Shown here: piece by piece, positions 22,758 through 31,210 of the stretch
Position numbering within the stretch: position 1 is the stretch's first letter
Layout: every line of letters begins with the position of its first letter
NCBI GenBank assembly: GCA_964577255.1
Contig: CAZNYM010000001.1
Coordinates: forward strand, 40,222 to 104,221
DNA: 64,000 bases
Origin: Micavibrio_C sp964577255
GTDB taxonomy: Bacteria; Pseudomonadota; Alphaproteobacteria; Micavibrionales; Micavibrionaceae
Direction of reading: 5' to 3'
The notes under the pieces: model-generated
Told to the model about the DNA's origin: nothing
Seen by the model: the letters and a program-made list of their open reading frames with translations, nothing else
Database searches by the model: none
Made by a program: the position numbers and the translations under genes

Positions 22758-23860
22758 GAGCGCGCGCAGCTCCTGAACAGTTCTTCCCACTTGTCGAACA
22801 CGCGCGCAGGGGCGTAAGGCGCCATCGATTGCACCGCCGCGCAGCCCATGTCAGCGCGCGCAGCGTCGTCCTTCATCAGGCCGCGGAGCGTGTTCGTCAG
22901 ACTGGCGAAATCGCCGTTACCTGCGGCCAGGCGTCCGTTGACATCCGGGGTGATCAGGTCGCTGACGCCGTCGCAACCGGCGTAACCGGCGGCCGGCAGA
23001 CCGTGCGCAAGCGCTTCAGCGAGCGCGTTGGGAAATCCCTCCCACCGCGACGGCAGGCAAAAAAGATGCGCGCTTTTATAAAGCGACGCGACATCGCGCA
23101 CCGCGCCCTTGAACACGATGCGGTCGTGCAGGCGAAAGGCAGCCACCAGCTTCTTGAGCGCGGCCTCGTCCTCCCCGTCGCCCGCGAGCACGAGGTCCCA
23201 TTGCGGGTATTCCGCGGCCAGGCGGGCAAAAGCCTCGATCAGGACTTTCTGGTTCTTCTGATAGGACAGGCGGCCGACGCATAGCAACGTGCGCCGCCCC
23301 GCCCCGCCGCCGGGATCGGCAAAGCCCTGCGCCGGAAAGACGGGATTGGGGATGGTCACAATACGCGAACGCAAGAAAGCGGGGTAGGCGCGGCGGTAGC
23401 TTTCACATTGAATGGTAATGGTACGGGCCAAACGCAACATGGCGAAAGAAACCAGAGGCGGCGGATAAGCGCGCGTATGTGTGAAACGCGAAGGGGCGTT
23501 GCGCTCGGCCGCGATCATCGGGATCGGCAGCCCTGCGCCGAACAGGCGCATGCTGATGAAGGGACCGTCTTGAAACGCGATCAGCGCGTCGAGTTTCTCC
23601 GCTTTCAAAAGCGCGCGCACCCGCTTCGCCCGGGCCAGACGGAGCGGCCACCCCGCCTTCACGGCCGGATCGCCCATCGCCAGCCGGTGCCAGGCTATGC
23701 GCGGATCGAGATCGTAAAAAGTTTTTGCATCCGCCGCATCCCATGTCAGAAGCGCGATGTCGTGTCCGCGCGCCGCCATTTCGTTGCCAAGCGCGATGGC
23801 CATGCGCTCGACGCCGCCCGCGACCTGACCGAATTTGCGCCCCGCGATCATGATTTTCAT
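22754..23860 (-). CDS. GT4-family glycosyltransferase (first of tandem pair)
   Basis: A 368-residue GT-B enzyme. The N-terminal acceptor domain reads MIAGRKFGQVAGGVERMAIALGNEMAARGH. The C-terminal domain reads CVGRLSYQKNQKVLIEAFARLAAEYPQW, with SRWEGFPNALAEALAHGLPAAGY carrying the EX7E donor-site glutamates. It overlaps the upstream GT2 gene (ATGA at 23857-23860) and the downstream GT4 gene (ATGA at 22754-22757), so all four genes should be translated in step. The tandem paralogy suggests two similar but separate linkages. It should act at the cytoplasmic face of the inner membrane on a lipid-linked oligosaccharide. Confidence 0.87.
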   Translation of the reverse strand: MKIMIAGRKFGQVAGGVERMAIALGNEMAARGHDIALLTWDAADAKTFYDLDPRIAWHRLAMGDPAVKAGWPLRLARAKRVRALLKAEKLDALIAFQDGPFISMRLFGAGLPIPMIAAERNAPSRFTHTRAYPPPLVSFAMLRLARTITIQCESYRRAYPAFLRSRIVTIPNPVFPAQGFADPGGGAGRRTLLCVGRLSYQKNQKVLIEAFARLAAEYPQWDLVLAGDGEDEAALKKLVAAFRLHDRIVFKGAVRDVASLYKSAHLFCLPSRWEGFPNALAEALAHGLPAAGYAGCDGVSDLITPDVNGRLAAGNGDFASLTNTLRGLMKDDAARADMGCAAVQSMAPYAPARVFDKWEELFRSCARS

Positions 23861-24804
23861 GACGATATCCTTTGCTCGTGACGCAGGCGCGCGGGCGCCG
23901 TGCGCAAAAACTGCCGCGCGGTCAGCAGCGGATGGTAGATAAACAGCAATATTAAAGTCAAAAGCGCCTGCACGGGTTTGCGGTCGTAGTGATAAAAACG
24001 CAGCCGTGCCCAGGCGCGGGCGAAGCCGTAACGGCCGGCGCGGTTGAGGTCGGCTTTATATTTGTCGATGAAGGCGCATTCACTTTTATAGGCGATCAAA
24101 GGCCGCTTATCCGATCCCGCGGTCGCGTGCTGGCGGACGACTTCCTCGGCGCATCCCGTGAAATGCCCGCCGATCTTGGCCAGGCGCACAGCGAAATCGC
24201 TGTCTTCGTTGCGGCGCAGGGTTTCGTCGTAAGAGCCTGCCGCCTGGAATGTCGCGCGCCGCGCCATCAGCGCGCAGCCCGGCGTGCCGGCACCGTAAAA
24301 CACTGCCGGGTCGCGCCGGCCGTAGAAAAAATAATCCAGCATATCCTGCCCCTGCGGGGCACGCGGACGCGACCCGATCCCGGCGAAATGATGCTCGTAA
24401 CCGTTCGGATAGACCCGCACGCCTGAAGCGTAGCAAGCGACGAGCTTTTGCCCTGTGCGGGCTTCGTAATCGGTCAGGGCACGCAACTGGGTGGCGATGC
24501 GCTCCGGGGCGCTTTCATCATCGTCGTCAAAAATCACGACAAACTCCCCGTGCGCGTGCGCCAGCATGGTATTGAGCGCACCGCCCACGCCCTTGTTGTG
24601 ATCGTGGACGATCAGGCGAATTTCGGGGTGCGCAGCGGCGAGGGCGCGCACGGTACCCACCGAGTCGTCGGCCGAGGCATCATCGACCACGATGATCTGT
24701 TTGTTGGGCCAGTCCTGCGCCAGCGCGCTGCGCAGGGCGCGGGCGATGGTCGCTTGCGCGTTGAAGCAGGTCATGCCGATGGTGACGAGAGGCAAGGCGG
24801 TCAT
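23857..24804 (-). CDS. GT2-family glycosyltransferase
   Basis: A 315-residue GT-A glycosyltransferase of family 2. It starts with VTIGMTCFNAQATIARALRSALAQDWPNKQIIVVDDASADDS, the standard nucleotide-binding fold. The metal-binding DXD region is unusually extended: VVIFDDDDESAPERI. Later come the acceptor-side ED pair (LRRNEDSDFAVRLAKIG) and a C-terminal hydrophobic patch (ALLTLILLFIYHPLL). The gene overlaps both neighbours by four bases in an operon. It belongs to the same subgroup as the genes at 24801-25775 and 29011-29925, which share the opening GIT.(F/Y)NA and the DDDDES signature. The donor sugar is not predictable from sequence. Confidence 0.87.
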   Translation of the reverse strand: MTALPLVTIGMTCFNAQATIARALRSALAQDWPNKQIIVVDDASADDSVGTVRALAAAHPEIRLIVHDHNKGVGGALNTMLAHAHGEFVVIFDDDDESAPERIATQLRALTDYEARTGQKLVACYASGVRVYPNGYEHHFAGIGSRPRAPQGQDMLDYFFYGRRDPAVFYGAGTPGCALMARRATFQAAGSYDETLRRNEDSDFAVRLAKIGGHFTGCAEEVVRQHATAGSDKRPLIAYKSECAFIDKYKADLNRAGRYGFARAWARLRFYHYDRKPVQALLTLILLFIYHPLLTARQFLRTAPARLRHEQRISS

Positions 24805-25775
24805 GGCGCGTTCATGAAAGCGTGAAAGGAACGGATCACGCGATTATGCCAGAAACCTGGCAGGGCATAAAGGCTGCGCCGTACTGTGATATCTGGGTAA
24901 TTCATTGATATTTCAGTGAATTTTTTTATAAACCCGAGCCGGTTCCCGCGCAGATACATATACTTGGCGCCCAGCCACGCCCGGGCGAAATCGTAATCCC
25001 GCGCGGAGGGGAAGGCGTCGCGGTGCTTTTCGAACAGCCGCGCGGTGTAAAATTCCTCGCGCTCCAGGTTCTTGGCGGCGTCATAGGTCATGGTCTGGGT
25101 GACGAGCGGATCGGCCAGGCCGACGAACCCGACGCCCGCCCGGGCCGCGCGCAGGTTAAACTCGGTATCCTCCGAGCGGCGGAAGCTTTCATCGAACCCG
25201 CCCAGGCGGCGGTACAGCGCCACCGACGCCATCTGCGAACAGGTCGGCATTGCGCCGTATCCCCCCTTCACGGGCTTGTTCATCAGGATATGCCCCGCGA
25301 CATCCGCGCCAGACATAACCGCCAGCGCACGCATGCCCAGGGTCGGCACGACGTGAACCGCGCCACCGGGATAGATCTGCCGCCGCGCAGTATGGCATAT
25401 GACATCGCGGCCATCGATCGCTTTCATCTGTTGCGTCAGGCGGTCGGGATCGCTTTCGTCGTCGTCGTCGAAAAAGGCAATGTAGGCGCCGCGGGCTTCG
25501 GCGATGATGCGGTTGCGCGCCGCCGCTACACCCTTGTTCTCCGGCTGGATGAAAACACGCACATCCGGTGCCGCTTCGAGAATCGCCGCCGAACCATCGG
25601 AAGAAGCGTCGTCGACGGCGACGATCTCTACTGCCGGCCAGTCCTGGGCCCGCGCGGAAGCCAGCGCCCGTGCCAGAGTTTTTTCGGCGTTATAAGCCGT
25701 AATGCCGATGGTGACGACGGGAACAGCCGACAAAAAAACCTCGCGTGTCTTGATTACGGGCGCCGCCCGCTTCAT
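24801..25775 (-). CDS. GT2-family glycosyltransferase
   Basis: A 324-residue GT-A enzyme that is the first gene of the four-gene glycosyltransferase operon. The fold begins at about residue 18 with VPVVTIGITAYNAEKTLARALASARAQDWPAVEIVAVDDASSDGS. The metal site is AYIAFFDDDDESDPDRL, and FDESFRRSEDTEFNLRAARAG is the acceptor/catalytic region. A residue stretch near the C terminus (FIKKFTEISMNYPDITVRRSLYALPGFW) is moderately hydrophobic. The ATG at 25775 could be replaced by a later start near VPVVTIG, because the first 17 residues look non-essential. A divergent methyltransferase gene begins 41 bases upstream. Confidence 0.86.
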   Translation of the reverse strand: MKRAAPVIKTREVFLSAVPVVTIGITAYNAEKTLARALASARAQDWPAVEIVAVDDASSDGSAAILEAAPDVRVFIQPENKGVAAARNRIIAEARGAYIAFFDDDDESDPDRLTQQMKAIDGRDVICHTARRQIYPGGAVHVVPTLGMRALAVMSGADVAGHILMNKPVKGGYGAMPTCSQMASVALYRRLGGFDESFRRSEDTEFNLRAARAGVGFVGLADPLVTQTMTYDAAKNLEREEFYTARLFEKHRDAFPSARDYDFARAWLGAKYMYLRGNRLGFIKKFTEISMNYPDITVRRSLYALPGFWHNRVIRSFHAFMNAP

Positions 25776-25816
25776 AGTGGGGCCACCAAAACAAGGATAG
25801 ACACCAAGGATAGACT

Positions 25817-27046
25817 ATGCGGGTACAATCCCTTCTGCGCAAGTCCGGATCGATGGCCGTAAGCCTGATAAACAAGGCGGCGGGCGCGGCGAACGACCCG
25901 TTTTCGGCGCCGTTCTTTCCGCCGGAATCCGCGCCTGATCCGGAACAGCTCGAGGGCTGGTTCACCGCCGCCGATGGACGGCGCCTGCCGGTCCTGAAAA
26001 ACCATCGCTACGGGCTGAAGAAATGCTGGAAGATTTTTGGGCCGCTCGCCGCCCTTGCCGAACTGCAGGGGCGCGGCCTGCTCGATGATAAAATCGCCGC
26101 CTTCCTCGTCCACGCACGCGGCCACCGCACGCTGACCGTGCCGCTCGATGAAATCCGCGCCGTGCTGGCGCCGCTGCTGGCGCAACACCGCGATCTTTTC
26201 ATCTCGACCGATATTCCCGCGATCGGCCAGCGCCTGCTCAAACCCGCCGATCAGGAGATCGAGGCCGCCATCGCCCGCAAGGCCGCCGAGCACGGCCGCC
26301 TGCTGGAAAAACTGAACGCGCTCGGCCTGCCCGCGCCGCGCCCGGGCGATCCCGTGATGGAAATCGGCTACACCTCGGGCGGCGAATCGCTCCTGGGGTT
26401 CGAGCGCCTGGGGCTGCGGGCCATCGGCATCGACAATTTTTACGACGACAATGTTTCATCGACCGGACGGCATCACTACATCGCGCAGCGTGCCGGGGCG
26501 AAAGCTTCCTACCTCGTCGGCGACATCACCCGGGAAACGCCGGTCACGGCCGGATCCCTTTCCCTGGTCTATTCCCTTAGCGTGCTCGAGCATATTAGCG
26601 ACCTGCCCGCCGCCTTCCGCGAGATGGCACGGCTGGTTCGGCCGGGCGGGCTCATGGTTCACCGTTACGATCCGTATTTCCACGTGCGCGGCGGCCATTC
26701 GGCGGGGGTGCTCGATTCTCCCTGGGCGCATATGCGTCTGTCGCCCGAGGACGTCGAAACCTATATCCGCGCGCAGCGCCCGCACGAGGCCGAAGCGGTC
26801 ATCCCGTGGATACGCGGCGCGCTCAACCGCCGCCATACCTTCGCGCATGTCGCGGGCGCCCTGGCGGCGGCGGGATTCTCCCTCATCAAAGTCGAAAAAA
26901 CGCCGGTCGACCGCGCCTATGGCTTTTTCCCCGAGCGGGAAACCGTCCATGACTGTCTCCGGATCAATCCCGGCATCGCGCCCGACGATCTTCTGGCTTC
27001 GGCGGTTACGATCGTGGCGCGGAAGGCGGAAGATAATCGCGCCTGA
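25817..27046 (+). CDS. SAM-dependent methyltransferase with long N-terminal extension, glycan locus
   Basis: A 409-residue protein. About 175 N-terminal residues form a helical domain I do not recognise (GWFTAADGRRLPVLKNHRYG, FLVHARGHRTLTVPL). A Rossmann methyltransferase follows: motif I VMEIGYTSGGESLLGFERLG, then LRAIGIDNFYDDN and LSLVYSLSVLEHISDLPAAFREMARLVRPGGLMVHRYDPYFH. The tail includes WIRGALNRRHTFAHVAGALAAAGF. It is larger than the other methyltransferases in the locus (225-245 residues), and the N-terminal domain may bind the acceptor glycan. It is divergent from the GT2 operon and its last 41 bases overlap the convergent flippase gene. Confidence 0.75.
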   Translation: MRVQSLLRKSGSMAVSLINKAAGAANDPFSAPFFPPESAPDPEQLEGWFTAADGRRLPVLKNHRYGLKKCWKIFGPLAALAELQGRGLLDDKIAAFLVHARGHRTLTVPLDEIRAVLAPLLAQHRDLFISTDIPAIGQRLLKPADQEIEAAIARKAAEHGRLLEKLNALGLPAPRPGDPVMEIGYTSGGESLLGFERLGLRAIGIDNFYDDNVSSTGRHHYIAQRAGAKASYLVGDITRETPVTAGSLSLVYSLSVLEHISDLPAAFREMARLVRPGGLMVHRYDPYFHVRGGHSAGVLDSPWAHMRLSPEDVETYIRAQRPHEAEAVIPWIRGALNRRHTFAHVAGALAAAGFSLIKVEKTPVDRAYGFFPERETVHDCLRINPGIAPDDLLASAVTIVARKAEDNRA

Positions 27047-28253
27047 TCGCACGATCAACCATGACCGACGTGGAAATCCTGTAGACATAGGCCGCGCCCA
27101 CGGCGCCCCAGATACCAAAGAACGGCACCAACACCAAAACCGCCACGATGCGAGCATAGCTCGTCCACAGCGTGACATCGCGGAAATTCACCGTATCGAG
27201 CTTTGAACGAATATAACGCGAGCGCAGCACCGCCGTATTGCCGATCGCGACCGAACAAGCCAGTGCTTGTGCGTAGGGTACAGCTTCATCGTAAGCTGCC
27301 CCGAAAATAAACCTTATAATCACAGGCAGCAGCGTGAAGCTGAAAATGACGATACCTGCGCCGAATACCAGCGAGAAAATTCTGAACAACCGGTCGAGAT
27401 CGTGACTGAAAACCTCCCGGCGGGCAAAGCGCGGGGTCAGCACCACGGCCGCGTCCTGCACCGCGTTGCGCAGCAGATCGGTCAGGCGCTCGGCGGCATA
27501 AAAAATGGCAAGCTTCTCCGGACTCAGAAAAATAAAGATCAGAACCTTGTCGATATAGCGGGATACAACGTTGACCGCCTGATAGAAGGACGACTTCACG
27601 CCGTAGTCGATATTGCCCGGCTCGACCGGGGAATCGGCCGACACCGTGCTGAAAACTTTGAAGGTCCGGTAGAGGTTTTGCAGCGCCGGTATGCCCAGAA
27701 CGCACAACAGCGGAACAAGGATGTTCCCCGGCATCAGTACAATCGCACCGATCATCAGCGCGGTCGCCAGCACCGTGTTGACCGCCTCGAGCTTCATCAA
27801 CTGCGGGAACCGGCCCTGCCCCTGCAATATGCTTTTCCACAGTGTCAGCCCGTGCAGAAGCGGATAGCACAGCGCCGCTAGCGTAAAACCCTGAACCAGT
27901 TCGGCCGGGCCGCCGCGGTAATGATACCACCCTGCCAGACCCAGCAAGATAAGGCTCGCGGCGAAAGATCCCTTGAGCGGCAGGGCGAGTGCCCGGCGGC
28001 TGGTGCCGGCGAAACCGCGCGCGACCGCCTGGGTCAGCGATTCGTTCAGTCCCTTGAAAGCGAGCACCGACAAAAGCGCCGCCACCGTGAGAATATATTG
28101 ATAGTAACCGAAACCAGCCTGCGACAGGCCGTGCGCCAGAAAATAGGTACCGGCGATCCCCGCCAGGATCTGCAGCACGCGCACGGAAAACACCGCCCCC
28201 AGGCTGCGCCGCAGGTCGGGCGGTATTTTTCTCACTAAGTCCTCGATATTCAT
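27006..28253 (-). CDS. Wzx-type lipid-linked oligosaccharide flippase (MATE/MOP superfamily)
   Basis: A 415-residue membrane protein with about twelve spans. The opening pattern is FSVRVLQILAGIAGTYFLAHGLSQAGFGYYQYILTVAALLSVLAFKGLNESLTQ, the oligosaccharide-flippase (PF01943/PF13440) signature with GxGxYQY. Basic loops follow, such as RTFKVFSTVSADSPVEPGNIDYGVKSSFYQ. It should move the completed lipid-linked repeat across the inner membrane. The ATG at 28253 (MNIEDLVRK) is preferred over an upstream in-frame ATG, which would extend past the divergent methyltransferase start at 28337. It is the only flippase in the window, so the locus is presumably of the Wzx/Wzy or Wzx/ligase type. Confidence 0.85.
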   Translation of the reverse strand: MNIEDLVRKIPPDLRRSLGAVFSVRVLQILAGIAGTYFLAHGLSQAGFGYYQYILTVAALLSVLAFKGLNESLTQAVARGFAGTSRRALALPLKGSFAASLILLGLAGWYHYRGGPAELVQGFTLAALCYPLLHGLTLWKSILQGQGRFPQLMKLEAVNTVLATALMIGAIVLMPGNILVPLLCVLGIPALQNLYRTFKVFSTVSADSPVEPGNIDYGVKSSFYQAVNVVSRYIDKVLIFIFLSPEKLAIFYAAERLTDLLRNAVQDAAVVLTPRFARREVFSHDLDRLFRIFSLVFGAGIVIFSFTLLPVIIRFIFGAAYDEAVPYAQALACSVAIGNTAVLRSRYIRSKLDTVNFRDVTLWTSYARIVAVLVLVPFFGIWGAVGAAYVYRISTSVMVDRAIRRDYLPPSAPRS

Positions 28254-28336
28254 AATTTTACGGCCTTGGAAAAATGGGCGTTTAAACAACCTACTGTTTT
28301 GGCTATAAAAGTTCAAACCAAACCTGAGAGCCACCC

Positions 28337-29014
28337 GTGCAGACACCGCTTTTCACCCGTTACGCCCATTACCGCAGCCGCGAGGAGCGCAACCGCTATT
28401 GCGCCGGCCTGATCCGCGAGAAAGGCTTCGGGGGGCCGATCCTCAACCTGGGCAGTGGCGGGCAGAAATTCCTCAAGACCGCTCTCGCTCCGCACGGCTA
28501 CCAGATCACCGACATGGATATCTGGGGCGAGGTCGATGTTAAAATCAATCTCGAGAGAGACATGCCGTTGCCGGCGGCTGATAAGAGTTTCGAGACCGCC
28601 GTCTGCCTTGACGTCCTCGAGCATATCGAGAATTTTCACGCCGTGTTCAACGAGTTGCTGCGCGTGACGCGCGGCCACGTCATCATATCGCTGCCCAATC
28701 CGTCGGCGGTGTATTTCCGCAACATCCTTTTTGACAAACAATATTTCGAGGGACCGCAAAGAAAAGAACACGGAAAGTACGAGAAATATTACGGCCTGCC
28801 GTTCGAAGCACCGCCGGACCGACATAAATGGTTCTTCTGCTACGATGAAGCCCTTGAGTTTTTCGAGCACCATGCCGCGCACAAGGGATACCGGATCGTC
28901 GACGGCGCGCTCACCGGCCGGGGCGATGCCCGCCATCAGGTGCTGCGCCGCCTGGCGCCGCGCCTGTACAGGAACCTGGTCATCCCTTCTTTCTGGGTCG
29001 TTCTGAAAGTCTAG
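28337..29014 (+). CDS. class I SAM-dependent methyltransferase, glycan locus
   Basis: A 225-residue protein with motif I at ILNLGSGGQKFL (about residues 34-45), a strand-2 acidic residue in ITDMDIWGEVDVKINLE, and motif IV in FETAVCLDVLEHIENFHAVFNELLRVTRGHVIISLPNP. A FYDEALEF-like C-terminal region and basic tail follow. The start is GTG at 28337. It points opposite to the flippase and its 3' end overlaps the convergent GT2 gene by four bases. It is similar in size to the Methyltransf_11 enzyme at 20966-21703 and may methylate a different position of the same glycan. The LPNPSAVYFRNILFDKQYF segment suggests a lipid or membrane-bound acceptor, but this is weak. Confidence 0.8.
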   Translation: MQTPLFTRYAHYRSREERNRYCAGLIREKGFGGPILNLGSGGQKFLKTALAPHGYQITDMDIWGEVDVKINLERDMPLPAADKSFETAVCLDVLEHIENFHAVFNELLRVTRGHVIISLPNPSAVYFRNILFDKQYFEGPQRKEHGKYEKYYGLPFEAPPDRHKWFFCYDEALEFFEHHAAHKGYRIVDGALTGRGDARHQVLRRLAPRLYRNLVIPSFWVVLKV

Positions 29015-29925
29015 ATCTTGAGGCGGCGGCGCATTTCCGCCGGCAGAATCGTGAACGGCGACGCCAGGCAGGCGAGCGCCATGTAAAGGCGGCTTTTCGA
29101 GCGATAGCCACGCGCGTAATAGAAACGGCTGTGCGCGACGAAGCGCGCGCCGTGATAGGCAAGGCGGCGCTTCAGATAATCCTTGTGCTTCTCTCGCAGC
29201 TTCAGCGCGTATTCAAGCGGTACCTTTCCTGCCTTGTCCTGAGTCGGCGTCAGATGCTGGTTGACGAGCGGCGCGTCGACGGCGATGAAATGCGCGCCGG
29301 CGAACGCAAGCCGTACCGCCAGATCCCACTCGGCGCAGCGGCGGAACGATTCGTCGAACCCTCCCGCAGCAATGAAAACCTGCCGCGCCGCCATCAGCGC
29401 GCAACTGCCGAACTGTCCCCAACTGTAGCCCCGGGGCTCGGCGTGCCAGAGCAGGAAATCCGCAACCATGGCGCCGTGAGGCTCGACGGGTTTACGGCCG
29501 ATGGCGTGAACCACGGCGGCGGGCTTGTCGAAACCGGCGCGGAAGACCCGGCGGTTGGCGTAGCAAAGCACCGAGGCGTCGCCGTGCGCGGCCTGATAAG
29601 CTTTGAGCCTTTCAAGCTGCGCCGTGATGCGGCCGGGATCGCTTTCGTCGTCGTCGTCAAAAAAGGCGATGTAATGCCCCTGCGCGGCGTTGATGATGCT
29701 GTTGAGTGCCGCCGGATAGCCGCCGTTCTGGCCCTTGGGGATAAATTTTATCCGCGCGTCGGCCTGTGCCATGCGCTGAATAAGGGCGGCGGAATTGTCG
29801 GTTGAGGCATCGTCGACGACGATGATCTCCTTCACCGGCCCTTGCTGCGCAAGCGCGCTTTTGATCGCCCGCTCGATGGTGTCGGCGGCGTTGAAGCAGG
29901 TAATGCCGATGGTTACGTCGCTCAT
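29011..29925 (-). CDS. GT2-family glycosyltransferase
   Basis: A 304-residue GT-A enzyme, third of the GT2 subgroup in this locus. The nucleotide fold begins at the N terminus: VTIGITCFNAADTIERAIKSALAQQGPVKEIIVVDDASTDNS. The metal site is HYIAFFDDDDESDPGRI, and FDESFRRCAEWDLAVRLAFAG is the acceptor region, where the aspartate pair of its paralogues is replaced by EWD. It is the last gene of a minus-strand operon: GMC oxidoreductase, methyltransferase, acyltransferase, GT2. Its start codon overlaps the acyltransferase stop by one base (TGATG), so translation should be coupled. Confidence 0.86.
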   Translation of the reverse strand: MSDVTIGITCFNAADTIERAIKSALAQQGPVKEIIVVDDASTDNSAALIQRMAQADARIKFIPKGQNGGYPAALNSIINAAQGHYIAFFDDDDESDPGRITAQLERLKAYQAAHGDASVLCYANRRVFRAGFDKPAAVVHAIGRKPVEPHGAMVADFLLWHAEPRGYSWGQFGSCALMAARQVFIAAGGFDESFRRCAEWDLAVRLAFAGAHFIAVDAPLVNQHLTPTQDKAGKVPLEYALKLREKHKDYLKRRLAYHGARFVAHSRFYYARGYRSKSRLYMALACLASPFTILPAEMRRRLKI

Positions 29926-30512
29926 CAGGCCGCCTCCCGCTTGCGCATGACCCGGGCCGGCACGCCTACCGCCACGGAATAAGGCGGAATGTCGGCCGTC
30001 ACCACGGCGCCGGCGCCGATCACGCTGCCTTTGCCGATCCTCACACCGTCAAGCACGCGCACACCGGAACCGATCCAGACATCATCCTCGATGACGATGC
30101 CCTTGGCCTGGCTGCCCTGCTCGCGGATGGTCTGTTCGGTATCCTCAAAATTGTGGTTGAAGGCGACCAGCGACGTGTGGGCCGCAATCCGCACATGATC
30201 GCCGATGGTGATGCCGCCGTAACCCTGTAGCACGCAAAAGGGATTGATTGAGCAATGCGTGCCGATGACGATAAAGCCGGTGCGCGGGAAAAGCTGGGCG
30301 TAATCCTTAACGACCGAATAAGCGCCGACGGAAATGACATGTTCGCGCGGCGAACTATAATCGACGCGCAAATGCGCCATGGGCTCAATCACGGCATCGG
30401 GATGAAGGTCGATCTGCCCAGTCAGGCGGTAATGTGCCCGCTTCAGAAGCTTCAAAGCGCTGATCGTGCCGCGCCAGAAAAACCGGTAGCCTTTATTGAT
30501 GTTCGAAATCAT
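29925..30512 (-). CDS. left-handed beta-helix (hexapeptide-repeat) O-acetyltransferase
   Basis: A 195-residue protein with hexapeptide turns: ISVGAYSVVKDYAQLFPRTGFIVIGTHCSINPF, GGITIGDHVRIAAHTSLVAFNHNF and GIVIEDDVWIGSGVRVLDGVRIGKGSVIGAGAVVTADIPPYSVAVGVPARVM. The catalytic His is expected in AFNHNF. The layout is that of the maltose/galactoside O-acetyltransferase (WbbJ/WcaF/DapH-like) group. It probably O-acetylates a sugar of the locus glycan from acetyl-CoA. The first ATG (30512) overlaps the methyltransferase stop (ATGA). The N-terminal ~40 basic residues (FFWRGTISALKLLKRAHYRLTG) may contact the membrane. Confidence 0.85.
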   Translation of the reverse strand: MISNINKGYRFFWRGTISALKLLKRAHYRLTGQIDLHPDAVIEPMAHLRVDYSSPREHVISVGAYSVVKDYAQLFPRTGFIVIGTHCSINPFCVLQGYGGITIGDHVRIAAHTSLVAFNHNFEDTEQTIREQGSQAKGIVIEDDVWIGSGVRVLDGVRIGKGSVIGAGAVVTADIPPYSVAVGVPARVMRKREAA

Positions 30513-31210
30513 TTCACCACCACCGCCTGCATATTGGAGGGCAGCATGGAATCGGCACGGTCCTCTTCGTCGCGGCGGCCGACGATATTGTACTGCGCGA
30601 TGATGAAACGGTCAAAGAACGGCAAAACCAATACCAGCAGCTCCACGACCGGACGGATCAGAGGGAAAATATCGCACTGCAGAAGGATGCGCTGCAGCAG
30701 GATGGCAACGGTTTCAAACGGCGGGCACGAGCCGCGCAGCATCTTGATCTTCGACCAGTCCTTGAACAGCAGCCTGAACGAATAGGGCGTGAAGTGAAAG
30801 AAATCGTTCGGACATTCGTGGAACGAGAAGACGGCGCTTGCGGAAATGATCAGCTCCCCGCCCGGTTTCAGGATACGGCGGAAATCGTCGATGATGCGCT
30901 GCGGATCGGGAATATGCTCGAGCAGCCCGGTGCACAGGATGATGTCGTAAGAAGCGTCCGGAATCTTCGCCAGGTCGCGGTAATAGAGATCGACATGCAT
31001 GTCGGCCGGTTTGTCGGGTCGCTTGGTGACGGAAAAGGCGTTCTTGAAATAGGGCGCGTAATCGACATCCTCGGAATGGACCACCAGCGTGCGCTTGTCC
31101 GAGGCGTTTTCCCGGCACAGTCTTTCGATATTCCGGGTCGAGATTTTGTGCTTGATGAAGCTGTGGCGGCAAAGCTTCTGCCAGAGCGTCGGCGCGTTCG
31201 GTTCGGTCAT
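30509..31210 (-). CDS. class I SAM-dependent methyltransferase, glycan locus
   Basis: A 233-residue methyltransferase. A short Rossmann start KRTLVVHSEDVDYAPYF replaces the glycine-rich motif I, so SAM binding cannot be confirmed from the usual signature. The downstream part is typical: MHVDLYYRDLAKIPDASYDIILCTGLLEHIPDPQRIIDDFRRILKPGGELIISAS, then FHECPNDFFHFTPYSFRLLF. A hydrophobic C-terminal stretch (LIRPVVELLVLVLPFFDRFII) suggests membrane attachment. It overlaps the GMC gene upstream (ATGA) and the acyltransferase downstream (ATGA). The missing glycine motif is worth noting: the protein may be divergent or work on an unusual cofactor arrangement. Confidence 0.75.
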   Translation of the reverse strand: MTEPNAPTLWQKLCRHSFIKHKISTRNIERLCRENASDKRTLVVHSEDVDYAPYFKNAFSVTKRPDKPADMHVDLYYRDLAKIPDASYDIILCTGLLEHIPDPQRIIDDFRRILKPGGELIISASAVFSFHECPNDFFHFTPYSFRLLFKDWSKIKMLRGSCPPFETVAILLQRILLQCDIFPLIRPVVELLVLVLPFFDRFIIAQYNIVGRRDEEDRADSMLPSNMQAVVVK

